Source: DAONJL01 sp035405645 [NCBI: bacterium]
Lineage (GTDB): Bacteria > JAGOBX01 > DAONJL01
Reading direction: 5' to 3'
Length of the DNA stretch: 64,000 nt
Assembly: GCA_035405645.1 (NCBI GenBank)
Contig: DAONJL010000008.1
Span: 28,225-92,224, forward strand
Shown: positions 42,960 through 51,096 of the stretch, one piece after another
Numbering within the stretch: position 1 is the stretch's first letter
How the letters are laid out: every line of letters starts with the position of its first letter
Position numbers and translations under genes: made by a program
Notes under the pieces: generated by a model
What the model saw: only the letters and a program-made list of their open reading frames with translations
What the model was told of the DNA's origin: nothing
The model's database searches: none

Positions 42960-43944
42960 TATTTATATACTCACTCAAATCTGTTATTAAATTATTTATT
43001 ATTTTATTTATATCATCTTTTTCTAAAGAAAAACCAGCTGCAAGTGGATGACCACCGCCATTATATTTTTTTACAAATGGTATTAAATTTATTTCATCTT
43101 CTTTTGCTCTTAAATTTACTTTTATATCATTATCTTCTGTTTCTCGAATTATACACGCTACTTTTATTCCTTTTACACTTCTTAAATAATTTATAAAATT
43201 TTCTAAATCAGCATCAATTGCATTATGTTTTTCAAACATTTCTCTTGTTAAAAAACCATATATAATTTTTTTATCTTCTGTTAATTTTACTGTGTTTAAT
43301 AATTCACCTAATAATTTTATTGCTTCATATCTTATGCTATCATATAGTTTTTCAATTATATAATAATATGGAACTGATAATTTGTTAAATATTTTTGAAA
43401 AAATTTCAAATGCTCTTGCTGTTGTATTTTGTTGCCGAAATCCATAAGTATCTGTAAAGATTGCTGTAAATAAATAGATTGCTAATTTGTCATTTATTTC
43501 TATTCCTATATATTCTAATAAATCATATATTAATTCGCCTGTTGATGATGCACTGGTTTTTATATATGTTTTATTATTTATTATTTTATTTGGATGATGA
43601 TCTATTATTACTATATTTTCTTCTTTTACTTTTTTTAATTTTTCATAAACCCTATTCCCCAATCTATCTGAAAATGCTGAATCTAAAATTATTATATTTT
43701 CTATCTCATTTTCTGGTAAACTTAATTCGGTTTTTATTTCCTCTATTTCTGGTAAAAATTTTAAATACTCATTACATTCATTATTATTGAAAATAAAAAA
43801 TTTTTTTTTTAATAATCTTAACAATTCTGCAATTGCTAATTCTGAACCAATGCTATCCCCATCAGAACGAATATGAGATGATATAACAAAATTATCTTTA
43901 TTAAATAAAAAACATTTTATTTCTTCTAAAATCTTTTTTTCCAT
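42943..43944 (-). CDS. nrnA: DHH/DHHA1-family phosphoesterase (NrnA-like)
   Basis: A 333-residue DHH enzyme: HIRSDGDSIGSE, the diagnostic VIIDHHPN, the ASSTGELIYDLL segment and the DHHA1 motif GGGHPLAAGF. NrnA-type proteins degrade short oligoribonucleotides and pAp. It is the first gene of the nrnA-atpZ-PAP2 operon and starts 31 bases after tRNA-Gly. Confidence 0.92.
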   Translation of the reverse strand: MEKKILEEIKCFLFNKDNFVISSHIRSDGDSIGSELAIAELLRLLKKKFFIFNNNECNEYLKFLPEIEEIKTELSLPENEIENIIILDSAFSDRLGNRVYEKLKKVKEENIVIIDHHPNKIINNKTYIKTSASSTGELIYDLLEYIGIEINDKLAIYLFTAIFTDTYGFRQQNTTARAFEIFSKIFNKLSVPYYYIIEKLYDSIRYEAIKLLGELLNTVKLTEDKKIIYGFLTREMFEKHNAIDADLENFINYLRSVKGIKVACIIRETEDNDIKVNLRAKEDEINLIPFVKKYNGGGHPLAAGFSLEKDDINKIINNLITDLSEYINNGKRR

Positions 43945-43975
43945 AGGATTTTACTTGTGTTTATTTTTTATAAAA

Positions 43976-44049
43976 TGGAGCGGGCGATGGGAATCGAACC
44001 CACGTTACCGGCTTGGAAGGCCGGAGCTTTACCACTAAGCAACGCCCGC
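43976..44049 (-). tRNA. tRNA-Gly (TCC)
   Basis: A complete 74-nt cloverleaf on the minus strand: acceptor GCGGGCG/CGCCCGC, anticodon loop CTTCCAA giving TCC, T-arm GTGGGTTCGATTCCCAT, and encoded 3' CCA. A promoter lies 14-42 bases upstream. Transcription may continue into nrnA, since only 31 bases separate them. Confidence 0.97.
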
Positions 44050-44062
44050 AATACAAATTTTA

Positions 44063-44091
44063 ACTATATATTATTTTTTTATTTTAGTCAA
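44063..44091 (-). promoter_or_regulatory. Promoter of tRNA-Gly
   Basis: Minus strand TTGACT (44086-44091), 17-base spacer, TATAGT (44063-44068), followed by the tRNA 14 bases later. Confidence 0.75.
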
Positions 44092-44179
44092 ATATTTTTT
44101 TATTTTTTTTACAGGATATTTACTGCCAGTTAGAACATTTTCTTAAGAATATATTATTAAAAATAAAATATAAATCAAG

Positions 44180-44694
44180 AGGAAACCAAAAGAATGGTGG
44201 AAAAGAAAAAACAAATGATTTAAGAAAATAAAAGCAGAATAAAAACCATTCAAATTATTGCAGATGGATATAAAATATCTTGATGATATACCAGAATTTT
44301 ATAAATATTATTTAAAATACAAACTACCAAAATATCAAATAACAATAAGAGATGTTAAAACAGGAACTTTATTTTTCAAATGTGGAACTTAAACTATTAT
44401 AGCATTAAAGATAGTTTTAAATCGTCTTAAATCAAAATATATTTCATTAAACAAAATTACAATACAGGTTGACAATGGAGCAGAATTTAGTGGCATAAGA
44501 ATATATCACGATAATGTCTGAACTTTATGTTTTATATTTTCGTGGACTGTCACATTATATTTTTATAGTTTTTAACATTGACAAAATTTTATATTTTTGA
44601 TAAGTAAAAAAAAATTAGTGAATTGCTTGAATATAATAATGAATACCACAAAAATAAAATATTTAAAAAATTGAATTATAAAACAGGAGCATAG
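44180..44694 (+). pseudogene. Decayed integrase-core transposase (DDE family)
   Basis: Translated pieces match the catalytic region of a transposase: a TNDLRK stretch, then after a frame change FKLLQMDIKYLDDIP, LPKYQITIRDVKTGTLF, and VDNGAEFSG, ending LEYNNEYHKNKIF and LNYKTGA at 44694. Asp of QMD and Asp of VDNG are the DDE acids. At least two in-frame stops (about 44225 and 44390) and a frameshift break it, and part of the middle is missing. It is the only recognisable content of the 750-bp gap between tRNA-Gly and the CDF gene and marks past insertion at the tRNA. Confidence 0.75.
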
Positions 44695-44803
44695 TATATA
44701 AAAGTTATTAAATATTTATTTATCAGAGTTTTTGCATATCTGTGCTTTAAAAAAATTATAAAATTTCAGCAGTTGTTGGTCTTCATTTAAAAAGGTGAAA
44801 AAA

Positions 44804-45739
44804 ATGGAACATAATCACAAAGAACATAAACATAATAATGATCACGATCATAAAAATAAATTAAATATCAAATTATTATTAAGCATAATTTTAAATTTAA
44901 CAATTACAATATCTGAAATTATTGGTGGATTAGTTTCCAATAGTTTATCTTTATTATCTGATGCAGTTCATAATTTATCTGATACAGTTTCAATAGTGTT
45001 GACTTATATTAGTATTAAAATTGGTAGCAAACAAAAAACCTATAAATATACTTTTGGATTCAAACGAATAGAAATTTTATCTGCTTTGATTAATGCTGCT
45101 ACATTATGGGTTATTTCTGTATTTTTAATAATTCACGCTTATGAAAGATTTATTACACCGCAATCTATTAATAGTAAAATAATGTTTATAATTTCAATAA
45201 TTGGATTATTAGGAAATCTTTTTTCTGTGCTAATGCTTCATAATCATTCACAAGAGAGTATGAATATTAAATCTGCTTATCTCCATTTATTGGCAGATAC
45301 TTTTTCATCAATTGGAGTTATCTTTGGGTCAGTATTGATTTATTTTTATAAAATTTATTGGATTGACCCGCTAATTACTGTTATTATTGTTTTTTATATT
45401 TTAAAAGAAAGCTGGGATATTATTAGAGATACTTTACATATACTACTTCAAGGCGCACCAACTAATATTAATTTGAAGAAGATAGAAGAATTGCTTAAAA
45501 AAATTGAAAATGTAGAAAATATACATCATTCACATATTTGGTCTTTATCTGAGAAAGAAATTTTTTTTGAATCACATATAAATATTAAAGATATGCCTGT
45601 AAGTAATACAGCCGAATTAACCAGGCAAATTAAAAAATTATTATATGATAATTTTGGAATTACTCATATAACTTTACAATATGAAGTCAATGGTTGTCCT
45701 GATTATGACATTATAAACAATAAGGAATTTACTATATGA
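44804..45739 (+). CDS. Cation diffusion facilitator (CzcD/ZitB-like metal exporter)
   Basis: A 311-residue CDF protein, started at the ATG at 44804 behind AAAAGGTG. The His-rich N-terminus (MEHNHKEHKHNNDHDH) is a metal-binding tail. Six helices follow, with the two zinc-site motifs SDAVHNLSD (HxxxD) and HLLADTFSS (HxxxD), and a cytosolic ferredoxin-like end containing HHSHIW. H/D ligands in both motifs favour Zn(II), also Cd/Co. It opens an accessory cluster with a split permease, overlapping the next gene by 4 bases. Confidence 0.93.
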   Translation: MEHNHKEHKHNNDHDHKNKLNIKLLLSIILNLTITISEIIGGLVSNSLSLLSDAVHNLSDTVSIVLTYISIKIGSKQKTYKYTFGFKRIEILSALINAATLWVISVFLIIHAYERFITPQSINSKIMFIISIIGLLGNLFSVLMLHNHSQESMNIKSAYLHLLADTFSSIGVIFGSVLIYFYKIYWIDPLITVIIVFYILKESWDIIRDTLHILLQGAPTNINLKKIEELLKKIENVENIHHSHIWSLSEKEIFFESHINIKDMPVSNTAELTRQIKKLLYDNFGITHITLQYEVNGCPDYDIINNKEFTI

Positions 45740-46206
45740 AAATACTATTTATAATAACACTATTTTCTTTTGTTTTATCATTTGCATTAGATAAAAATAA
45801 AACAATATATGGATTAAAAAAAGGATTGAAAATGTTTATTAATCTTTTACCTGATATGTTGAATATTCTTATTTTTGTCTGCATCTGCCTTTATTTAATA
45901 CCTGAAAGCTTTATTATCAAAACACTTGGTAAGGAATCTGGTTTTATGGGTTTTATTATTTCCGCTATTATTGGTTCAATTGCACTTATCCCTGGTTTTA
46001 TAGCATATCCGCTTGCTGCTATTTTAATAAAAGGAGGAGTATCATACAAAATAATCGCTGTTTTTATTACAACTTTGATGATGGTAGGCATTATGACATT
46101 ACCGATTGAAGTTAAATTTTTTGGATTAAGAGTAAGCATAATTAGAAATGTTCTATGTTTTATTGGTGCTTTGATAATCGGATTTATTATGGGATTTTTT
46201 ATATGA
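45736..46206 (+). CDS. Permease half-protein 1 (Gate/COG0701-like)
   Basis: A 156-residue, four-to-five-helix membrane protein containing LIPGFIAYPLAAILIKGG, then MMVGIMTLPIEVKFFGLR. The second half-protein, encoded immediately downstream, has the same motif order (GPLYGAFPVAF, KGCS, KIPMLTFE, FLGLK), so the two are ancient duplicates. Together they would make one transporter of the usual 300-plus residues. It overlaps both neighbours by 4 bases (ATGA). The substrate is unknown; co-location with a CDF exporter suggests a metal or metalloid. Confidence 0.75.
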   Translation: MKILFIITLFSFVLSFALDKNKTIYGLKKGLKMFINLLPDMLNILIFVCICLYLIPESFIIKTLGKESGFMGFIISAIIGSIALIPGFIAYPLAAILIKGGVSYKIIAVFITTLMMVGIMTLPIEVKFFGLRVSIIRNVLCFIGALIIGFIMGFFI

Positions 46207-46715
46207 AAAAATATTTAATCACAATACTATTTGGAATTTTTATTATTGTTTCTTATATTTTTGATTTATCATCTGGAAAGGCAATATCTTATAATTTTAA
46301 AATTTTTACTATTGAAATGATTTCGTTTCTACCATTAATGTTTATTTTAATTGGTCTATTTGATGTCTGGTTTCCTAAGGAAAAAATTCAAAAACATATT
46401 GATAATACTGCTGGTATTAAAGGAACAATATATATTATTCTGTTAGCAATGCTGCAAGCAGGACCTTTATATGGTGCATTCCCGGTTGCATTTATGCTCT
46501 GGAAAAAAGGTTGTTCAATAAGAAATATTTTTATTTATTTAGGTGCTTTTTCTACGCTTAAAATTCCAATGTTGACTTTTGAAACAGATTTTTTAGGCTT
46601 GAAATTTACATTATTACGGACAATTATTTCTTTGCCTGTATTTATTATTATTGCAATAATAATGGAAAAATATTTAAATAATAAAGAATTTAAAATTAAC
46701 GAACCAGTAGAGTAA
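46203..46715 (+). CDS. Permease half-protein 2 (Gate/COG0701-like)
   Basis: A 170-residue membrane protein, four to five helices, coupled to half 1 through an ATGA overlap; the ATG at 46203 is preferred to an in-frame upstream codon inside gene 1. Motifs GPLYGAFPVAFMLWKKG and KIPMLTFETDFLGLKF mirror those of half 1. It should form a heterodimer with half 1. A 14-base gap separates it from the rhodanese gene. Confidence 0.75.
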   Translation: MKKYLITILFGIFIIVSYIFDLSSGKAISYNFKIFTIEMISFLPLMFILIGLFDVWFPKEKIQKHIDNTAGIKGTIYIILLAMLQAGPLYGAFPVAFMLWKKGCSIRNIFIYLGAFSTLKIPMLTFETDFLGLKFTLLRTIISLPVFIIIAIIMEKYLNNKEFKINEPVE

Positions 46716-46728
46716 CATTTATCGGTGA

Positions 46729-47187
46729 ATGTATTTAAACTTTAATAAATTATATGATAAATATGAAAAAAATAAAATTTGTAAAAATGTATTATTTTGT
46801 ATAATATTTTTAGTTATTCAAATTTGTTGCAATACCAATACTTTAATAGGTGATTATAAAATGGTTACTGAATATAAAGATTTATTGACAATGGAAGCAA
46901 TTGAATTAATAAAAAATGATTCTCCATTAATTTTAGATGTTCGAACAAAAAAAGAATATGAACAAGGACATATAAAAAATTCAAAATTAATTCCTATTGA
47001 TGAATTACAGAATCGTATAAATGAAATAGAAAATTATAAAGATAAGAAAATATTAGTATATTGCAGGTCAGGCAGACGCAGTAAAATTGCTTTAGAATTA
47101 TTGAAGAATAAAGGTTTTCGTTATATTTATAATTTAAAATATGGAATAATAGACTGGAATGAAAAAGGTTTGGAAATTGAAAAATAG
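46729..47187 (+). CDS. Rhodanese-domain protein, possibly membrane-anchored
   Basis: In the long form, 152 residues with one N-terminal hydrophobic segment (VLFCIIFLVIQI) and a rhodanese domain: LILDVRTKKEYEQGHI and the active-site loop CRSGRRS. The Cys is present, so sulfurtransferase activity is plausible. A stronger AGGTGA site precedes an internal ATG at 46861, which would give a cytosolic 108-residue form. It follows the split permease by 14 bases and probably handles sulfane sulfur for the cluster. Confidence 0.85.
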   Translation: MYLNFNKLYDKYEKNKICKNVLFCIIFLVIQICCNTNTLIGDYKMVTEYKDLLTMEAIELIKNDSPLILDVRTKKEYEQGHIKNSKLIPIDELQNRINEIENYKDKKILVYCRSGRRSKIALELLKNKGFRYIYNLKYGIIDWNEKGLEIEK

Positions 47188-47219
47188 AAATAATTTTCAT
47201 AATAATAGAAATTGTATGT

Positions 47220-47417
47220 TTGATTATTAATATTTGCATTAGTATTGTATTTTTAGACACAATTATTAAGTTTTATAAGGAAATGATTGCTGAATTGAAT
47301 TTACAAGAAACAGTTATACTGCTTGGTGTGATTAAAATGATGTTGATAATAATTTTTTGCATAACAATAATAATTAATAATTATGTTTTTTTAAAAAATT
47401 ATTATATAAATTATTGA
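47220..47417 (+). CDS. Small membrane protein, hypothetical (65 aa)
   Basis: A short frame with a UUG start and no clear ribosome site. It has two hydrophobic segments (IINICISIVFL and VIKMMLIIIFCITIII) around a charged loop. The position between rhodanese and BFD-like genes, in the same direction, supports it; the start is uncertain and it could begin upstream. No family recognised. Confidence 0.4.
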   Translation: MIINICISIVFLDTIIKFYKEMIAELNLQETVILLGVIKMMLIIIFCITIIINNYVFLKNYYINY

Positions 47418-47426
47418 GGTGGAATT

Positions 47427-47678
47427 ATGGATTGTAATTGTTGTTCAAAGATTAAAAATGAAAACATAGAATTTGAATATATCTGTTATTGTAATAAAAT
47501 TACTAAAACAGAAATTATTGATACAATAAAAAAAACAGGAGTTACTAATATTAAACAAATAAAAAGTTATTTACGAAATCCAGTAATTTCAGATTGTGTG
47601 AATCAACATCCTTTGAAAAGATGTTGTGATCCTGAATTTAAAAAAGTTATTGAGGAGGTTGCAAATATAAATGAGTAA
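47427..47678 (+). CDS. BFD-like [2Fe-2S]-binding protein
   Basis: An 83-residue protein with CYCNKITKTEI followed after about 35 residues by C-x8-CC (DCVNQHPLKRCC), plus an extra CNCC at the N-terminus. The C-x-C...C pattern and the IKKTGVTNIKQIK helix resemble the BFD-like [2Fe-2S] domain that serves as electron or metal-delivery partner of NADH-linked flavoproteins. The second pair is CX8CC rather than CxxC, so the site is atypical. It overlaps the next (oxidoreductase) gene by 8 bases. Confidence 0.7.
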   Translation: MDCNCCSKIKNENIEFEYICYCNKITKTEIIDTIKKTGVTNIKQIKSYLRNPVISDCVNQHPLKRCCDPEFKKVIEEVANINE

Positions 47679-49017
47679 AATAGTTATTATTGGTGGCAGT
47701 GATGTTGGTATAATTGCTGGTTTAAGAATACGCGAACTTGATAAGAATTCTGATGTTACGATTGTTTCTAACAATAATTTTCCAAATTTCAGTATCTGCG
47801 GTATACCATTCTTTATTGGCGGAGAAGTTAAACATTACAAAGATTTAGCGCACCGCACGGCTGCTGAAATATGTTCTACTGGTTTAAAATTAATGCTTAA
47901 TTCAACTGCACAAGAGATTGATAAAGCCAATAAAAAAGTTAGAGTAATAGATGAAAACAAAAATATTGTAAATTTAGATTATGATAAATTAGTTATAGCC
48001 ACAGGCGGTAAATCAATTAAACCTGAAATAGAAGGTATAGATTTGCCAGATGTATTTTTTTTAAGATGGATAGACGAAGCAATAAGAATTGACGAACATT
48101 TAAAAAAGAAACAACCGAATTCTGTTGTAGTCATTGGTGGTGGATATATTGGTTTAGAAATGACAGAAGCATTTATCCGTCGAGGATTAAAAGTAACATT
48201 AATAGAATTTGCAGAGAGAATATTAACAACAGTTGACAGTGAATTCAGTGAAATTGTAAAAAATAAACTTGAAGAAAAAGGTGCAAAAATTTTTACAGGA
48301 AAACAGGTGAAAGCAATAAAAAAAGATAATGGACAATTAAAAGTAATTGCTGAGCCTGATTTAAGTATAACTGGTGATATGGTTTTAGTAGCTGTTGGTG
48401 CAATACCTGAAACTACGCTTGCAAAATCAATTGGTATTGAAACTGGTATTAAAAACGCAATAAAAGTAAATACTAAATTGGAAACAAATATTCCTGATAT
48501 TTATGCTGGTGGTGATTGCGTTGAATCATTTAATGCAATAACTAAAAAACCAGTATATATTGCATTAGGAACAACTGCACATAAGCATGGAAGAATTATA
48601 GCAGAAAATATTTGTGGTATGAATTTAGAATATCCTGGCACACTCGGCACTCAATCTATAAAATTATTTGATTTGGTTGTTGCAAGAACTGGTTTAAATG
48701 ATGCAGAGGCAATAGCAGCAGGTTTTCAACCTCAGACAATTTCATTTGAAACCTGGGACCATAAAGTTTATTATCCACCTGCATATAAAACTAAAATTCG
48801 TTTTACTGCTGATAAAATAACTAAAAGAATATTAGGCTGCCAGATTCTTGGTAATATAAATGCTGAAATTTCAAAACGAATTGATATAATTGCTGTTGCT
48901 ATTTTTAAAGAAGTTACTGTTCCAGAATTTATTCAAATGGATTTGAGTTATACGCCACCGTTAAGTTCGCCCTGGGATCCTGTTCAAATGGCTGCACAAG
49001 AATGGCTTAAATTATAA
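47671..49017 (+). CDS. CoA-disulfide reductase/persulfide-reductase-like flavoprotein
   Basis: A 448-residue FAD/NAD(P)H oxidoreductase of the Pyr_redox_2 family: GGSDVGIIAG (FAD binding), VVVIGGGYIGLE (NAD(P) binding), YAGGDCVES. The redox Cys of CoA-disulfide reductase/Nsr-type enzymes is present in SICGIPFFIGG. A rhodanese gene in the same operon fits CoA-persulfide or polysulfide reduction; NADH oxidase is the alternative. No C-terminal rhodanese domain is fused, in contrast to many CoADR-RHD proteins. Confidence 0.88.
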   Translation: MSKIVIIGGSDVGIIAGLRIRELDKNSDVTIVSNNNFPNFSICGIPFFIGGEVKHYKDLAHRTAAEICSTGLKLMLNSTAQEIDKANKKVRVIDENKNIVNLDYDKLVIATGGKSIKPEIEGIDLPDVFFLRWIDEAIRIDEHLKKKQPNSVVVIGGGYIGLEMTEAFIRRGLKVTLIEFAERILTTVDSEFSEIVKNKLEEKGAKIFTGKQVKAIKKDNGQLKVIAEPDLSITGDMVLVAVGAIPETTLAKSIGIETGIKNAIKVNTKLETNIPDIYAGGDCVESFNAITKKPVYIALGTTAHKHGRIIAENICGMNLEYPGTLGTQSIKLFDLVVARTGLNDAEAIAAGFQPQTISFETWDHKVYYPPAYKTKIRFTADKITKRILGCQILGNINAEISKRIDIIAVAIFKEVTVPEFIQMDLSYTPPLSSPWDPVQMAAQEWLKL

Positions 49018-49107
49018 ATACTAAAAATAATAGTGCTGCAATTTTATATATATTAAATTTATTATTAAATTATTCCTTTAAGTGAGAAGATAAATAGATT
49101 AATAGTT

Positions 49108-51093
49108 TTATTTGTTTTCTAAAAAATACTTATCTATTATCCAGATAATTGACAAAAGTGTTAGAATAATTATTATCACAAAAATATTGTCTTTAAAATT
49201 TATAATTCGTTTAACATTGGTTTTTATTTTATTTGCACTAATTAATTCATTAACTTTTTCTGAATTTATATTTATTATTTTACCGTTTGTGGAATTTGCT
49301 AATGTTTCCAGAACGCCATAATTTACATTATTTTGATTTAATTCTTTTAAATTTTTAATTATACAAAAAATTTTTTCTAATTGTTGATTTTGACTCTTTA
49401 TTAATATTTTATATAATCCATATTCATTTAATTCATAATTAATAAATTGCTCTTTTTCTACTAATTTTATTTTTTCTGATTTTATCAGATTATTTTCTTT
49501 ATATAATTCAATTAAGACATTATTTATTTCATTAGAATTTTTTATAATTTTGAAAGAAATAAAATCATCAATAAAAAAATTATCTTTTGGTAAAAATATC
49601 AGAAACTCACTCAATTGTTGTTTTTTATTTTCAATAAGAAATTTTGTAATATTTTTATAAAATTCTTGAATAAAGAAATGAGCATTAAGTGGAATAAGAT
49701 TAAGTTGCCATTTATAAAAACCAGCACCTGATATAATACATATATTATTAATAGGATTTATAGCAATAAGAGAAAAATCAGTATTTTCAACATTAATTAA
49801 ATTTAAAAAATCATCTGATAATTTTATTTTTAAATATGTTTCAACAGGCGGTAAGGAAATATTTTCATTAAGATAAGGAACAATATCATTTAACTTTTTT
49901 GAATTATCAAAATTTAATTTTGTTTTTATTTCACCTGTACTAAATATATTATTTATTTCTTTAAAATTCTGATTTAGTTCTAATTTTTTTATAAGTTCAT
50001 AATCAAATATATTGTTTATAAATAAAATAAATGGTTTTTGTTTTAATTCATTTTTTAATATTGATATTTCTTCATCTAAAAAATTATTTATTTTTAAATT
50101 ATATAAAATTATTAATTCAGAATTTTTTAAATTATTTTTATTCAATTTCTCATTATTAAATTTTTGACATTCAACTATTGAATAATTTTTTATATTTGCC
50201 AGAGCATATTTAAAAAATTTATAATCATAATAAGGATAATTCATAATAATATATATATTTTTTTGTTCACTTATTACTTCATTTATAAATTCGTAAGAAT
50301 TATTATATTGATTAGAATCAGACAAATCAGCAATATGAATTTTATAATGATTTTTCGCTGTAATTAATGGAACAAAATTAAATAAATAATTATTATTTAA
50401 TCTTTTTAATTGTTCCTGACTTAAATTTACTGATTTAATCAAAATATTATTTTCAAATAAATCTAATTTAATATTTGCAGGATAAAAATTTCCCTGAAAT
50501 TTCAGATTTATAAAATTTTCTGTATCTGCTATAAAATAATCATTTGTCTGGATTTCATTTATTCCAAAATCTCTTATCCTGTTATTATCTTCATCAATTA
50601 AAATAATAATTTTTTTGTTATACTCAATAAATTTGTTTCTGACTTCATTTATGGCATTTACTGTAAAATTACCATCAGAATAAAACAAAATATTTTCAAA
50701 ATATTGTGGCTCTTCATAATTAAAAATTTTATTTAGCATTAATATATCGGTTCCAGAGAAAATTTTTTTTTGACTTAATAATGAATTGCCAAAGTAATAT
50801 TTTATTATTTGAGGATGTTCTAATTTTAACTGTTTTTTAAATAGCATACTTTCTGATGTATCAATAATAAATGGAACTTTTGATGAATAATATTTATCAT
50901 AAGAAATAATTATTCTAAAATTCAAGAAAAGTAAATATAGAATAATACAAATTATAAATAATAAAATTGATTGAAATGAAAAAATTTTTTTCTTAATAAT
51001 TCTTTTAATAAAAAATTGCAGTAAAAAAATAAAAAGAAAAAAAATAATAATAGTAATTTCTAAATTTATAATTTTATCAAATTGAAAATTCAT
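49108..51093 (-). CDS. VWA-domain membrane protein, hypothetical
   Basis: A 661-residue protein with two N-terminal helices (10-28 and 41-57), a VWA-like segment with MIDAS D78TSES and ILFYSDGN, a long beta-rich extracytoplasmic region, and a C-terminal helix. The layout (two helices, VWA, long domain, last helix) resembles BatA-like or glutamine-amidotransferase-like envelope proteins. These are usually partnered with MoxR/DUF58, found here at 0.5-2.3 kb. It starts 3 bases after ctpA. Substrate and partner unknown. Confidence 0.7.
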   Translation of the reverse strand: MNFQFDKIINLEITIIIFFLFIFLLQFFIKRIIKKKIFSFQSILLFIICIILYLLFLNFRIIISYDKYYSSKVPFIIDTSESMLFKKQLKLEHPQIIKYYFGNSLLSQKKIFSGTDILMLNKIFNYEEPQYFENILFYSDGNFTVNAINEVRNKFIEYNKKIIILIDEDNNRIRDFGINEIQTNDYFIADTENFINLKFQGNFYPANIKLDLFENNILIKSVNLSQEQLKRLNNNYLFNFVPLITAKNHYKIHIADLSDSNQYNNSYEFINEVISEQKNIYIIMNYPYYDYKFFKYALANIKNYSIVECQKFNNEKLNKNNLKNSELIILYNLKINNFLDEEISILKNELKQKPFILFINNIFDYELIKKLELNQNFKEINNIFSTGEIKTKLNFDNSKKLNDIVPYLNENISLPPVETYLKIKLSDDFLNLINVENTDFSLIAINPINNICIISGAGFYKWQLNLIPLNAHFFIQEFYKNITKFLIENKKQQLSEFLIFLPKDNFFIDDFISFKIIKNSNEINNVLIELYKENNLIKSEKIKLVEKEQFINYELNEYGLYKILIKSQNQQLEKIFCIIKNLKELNQNNVNYGVLETLANSTNGKIININSEKVNELISANKIKTNVKRIINFKDNIFVIIIILTLLSIIWIIDKYFLENK

Positions 51094-51096
51094 TTT

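Noticed and set aside
44521-44800. TTGACA at about 44577 considered as promoter of the CDF cluster
   Set aside because: At 17 bases the -10 is TAAGTA and the site lies over 200 bases upstream within transposase remains; not convincing.
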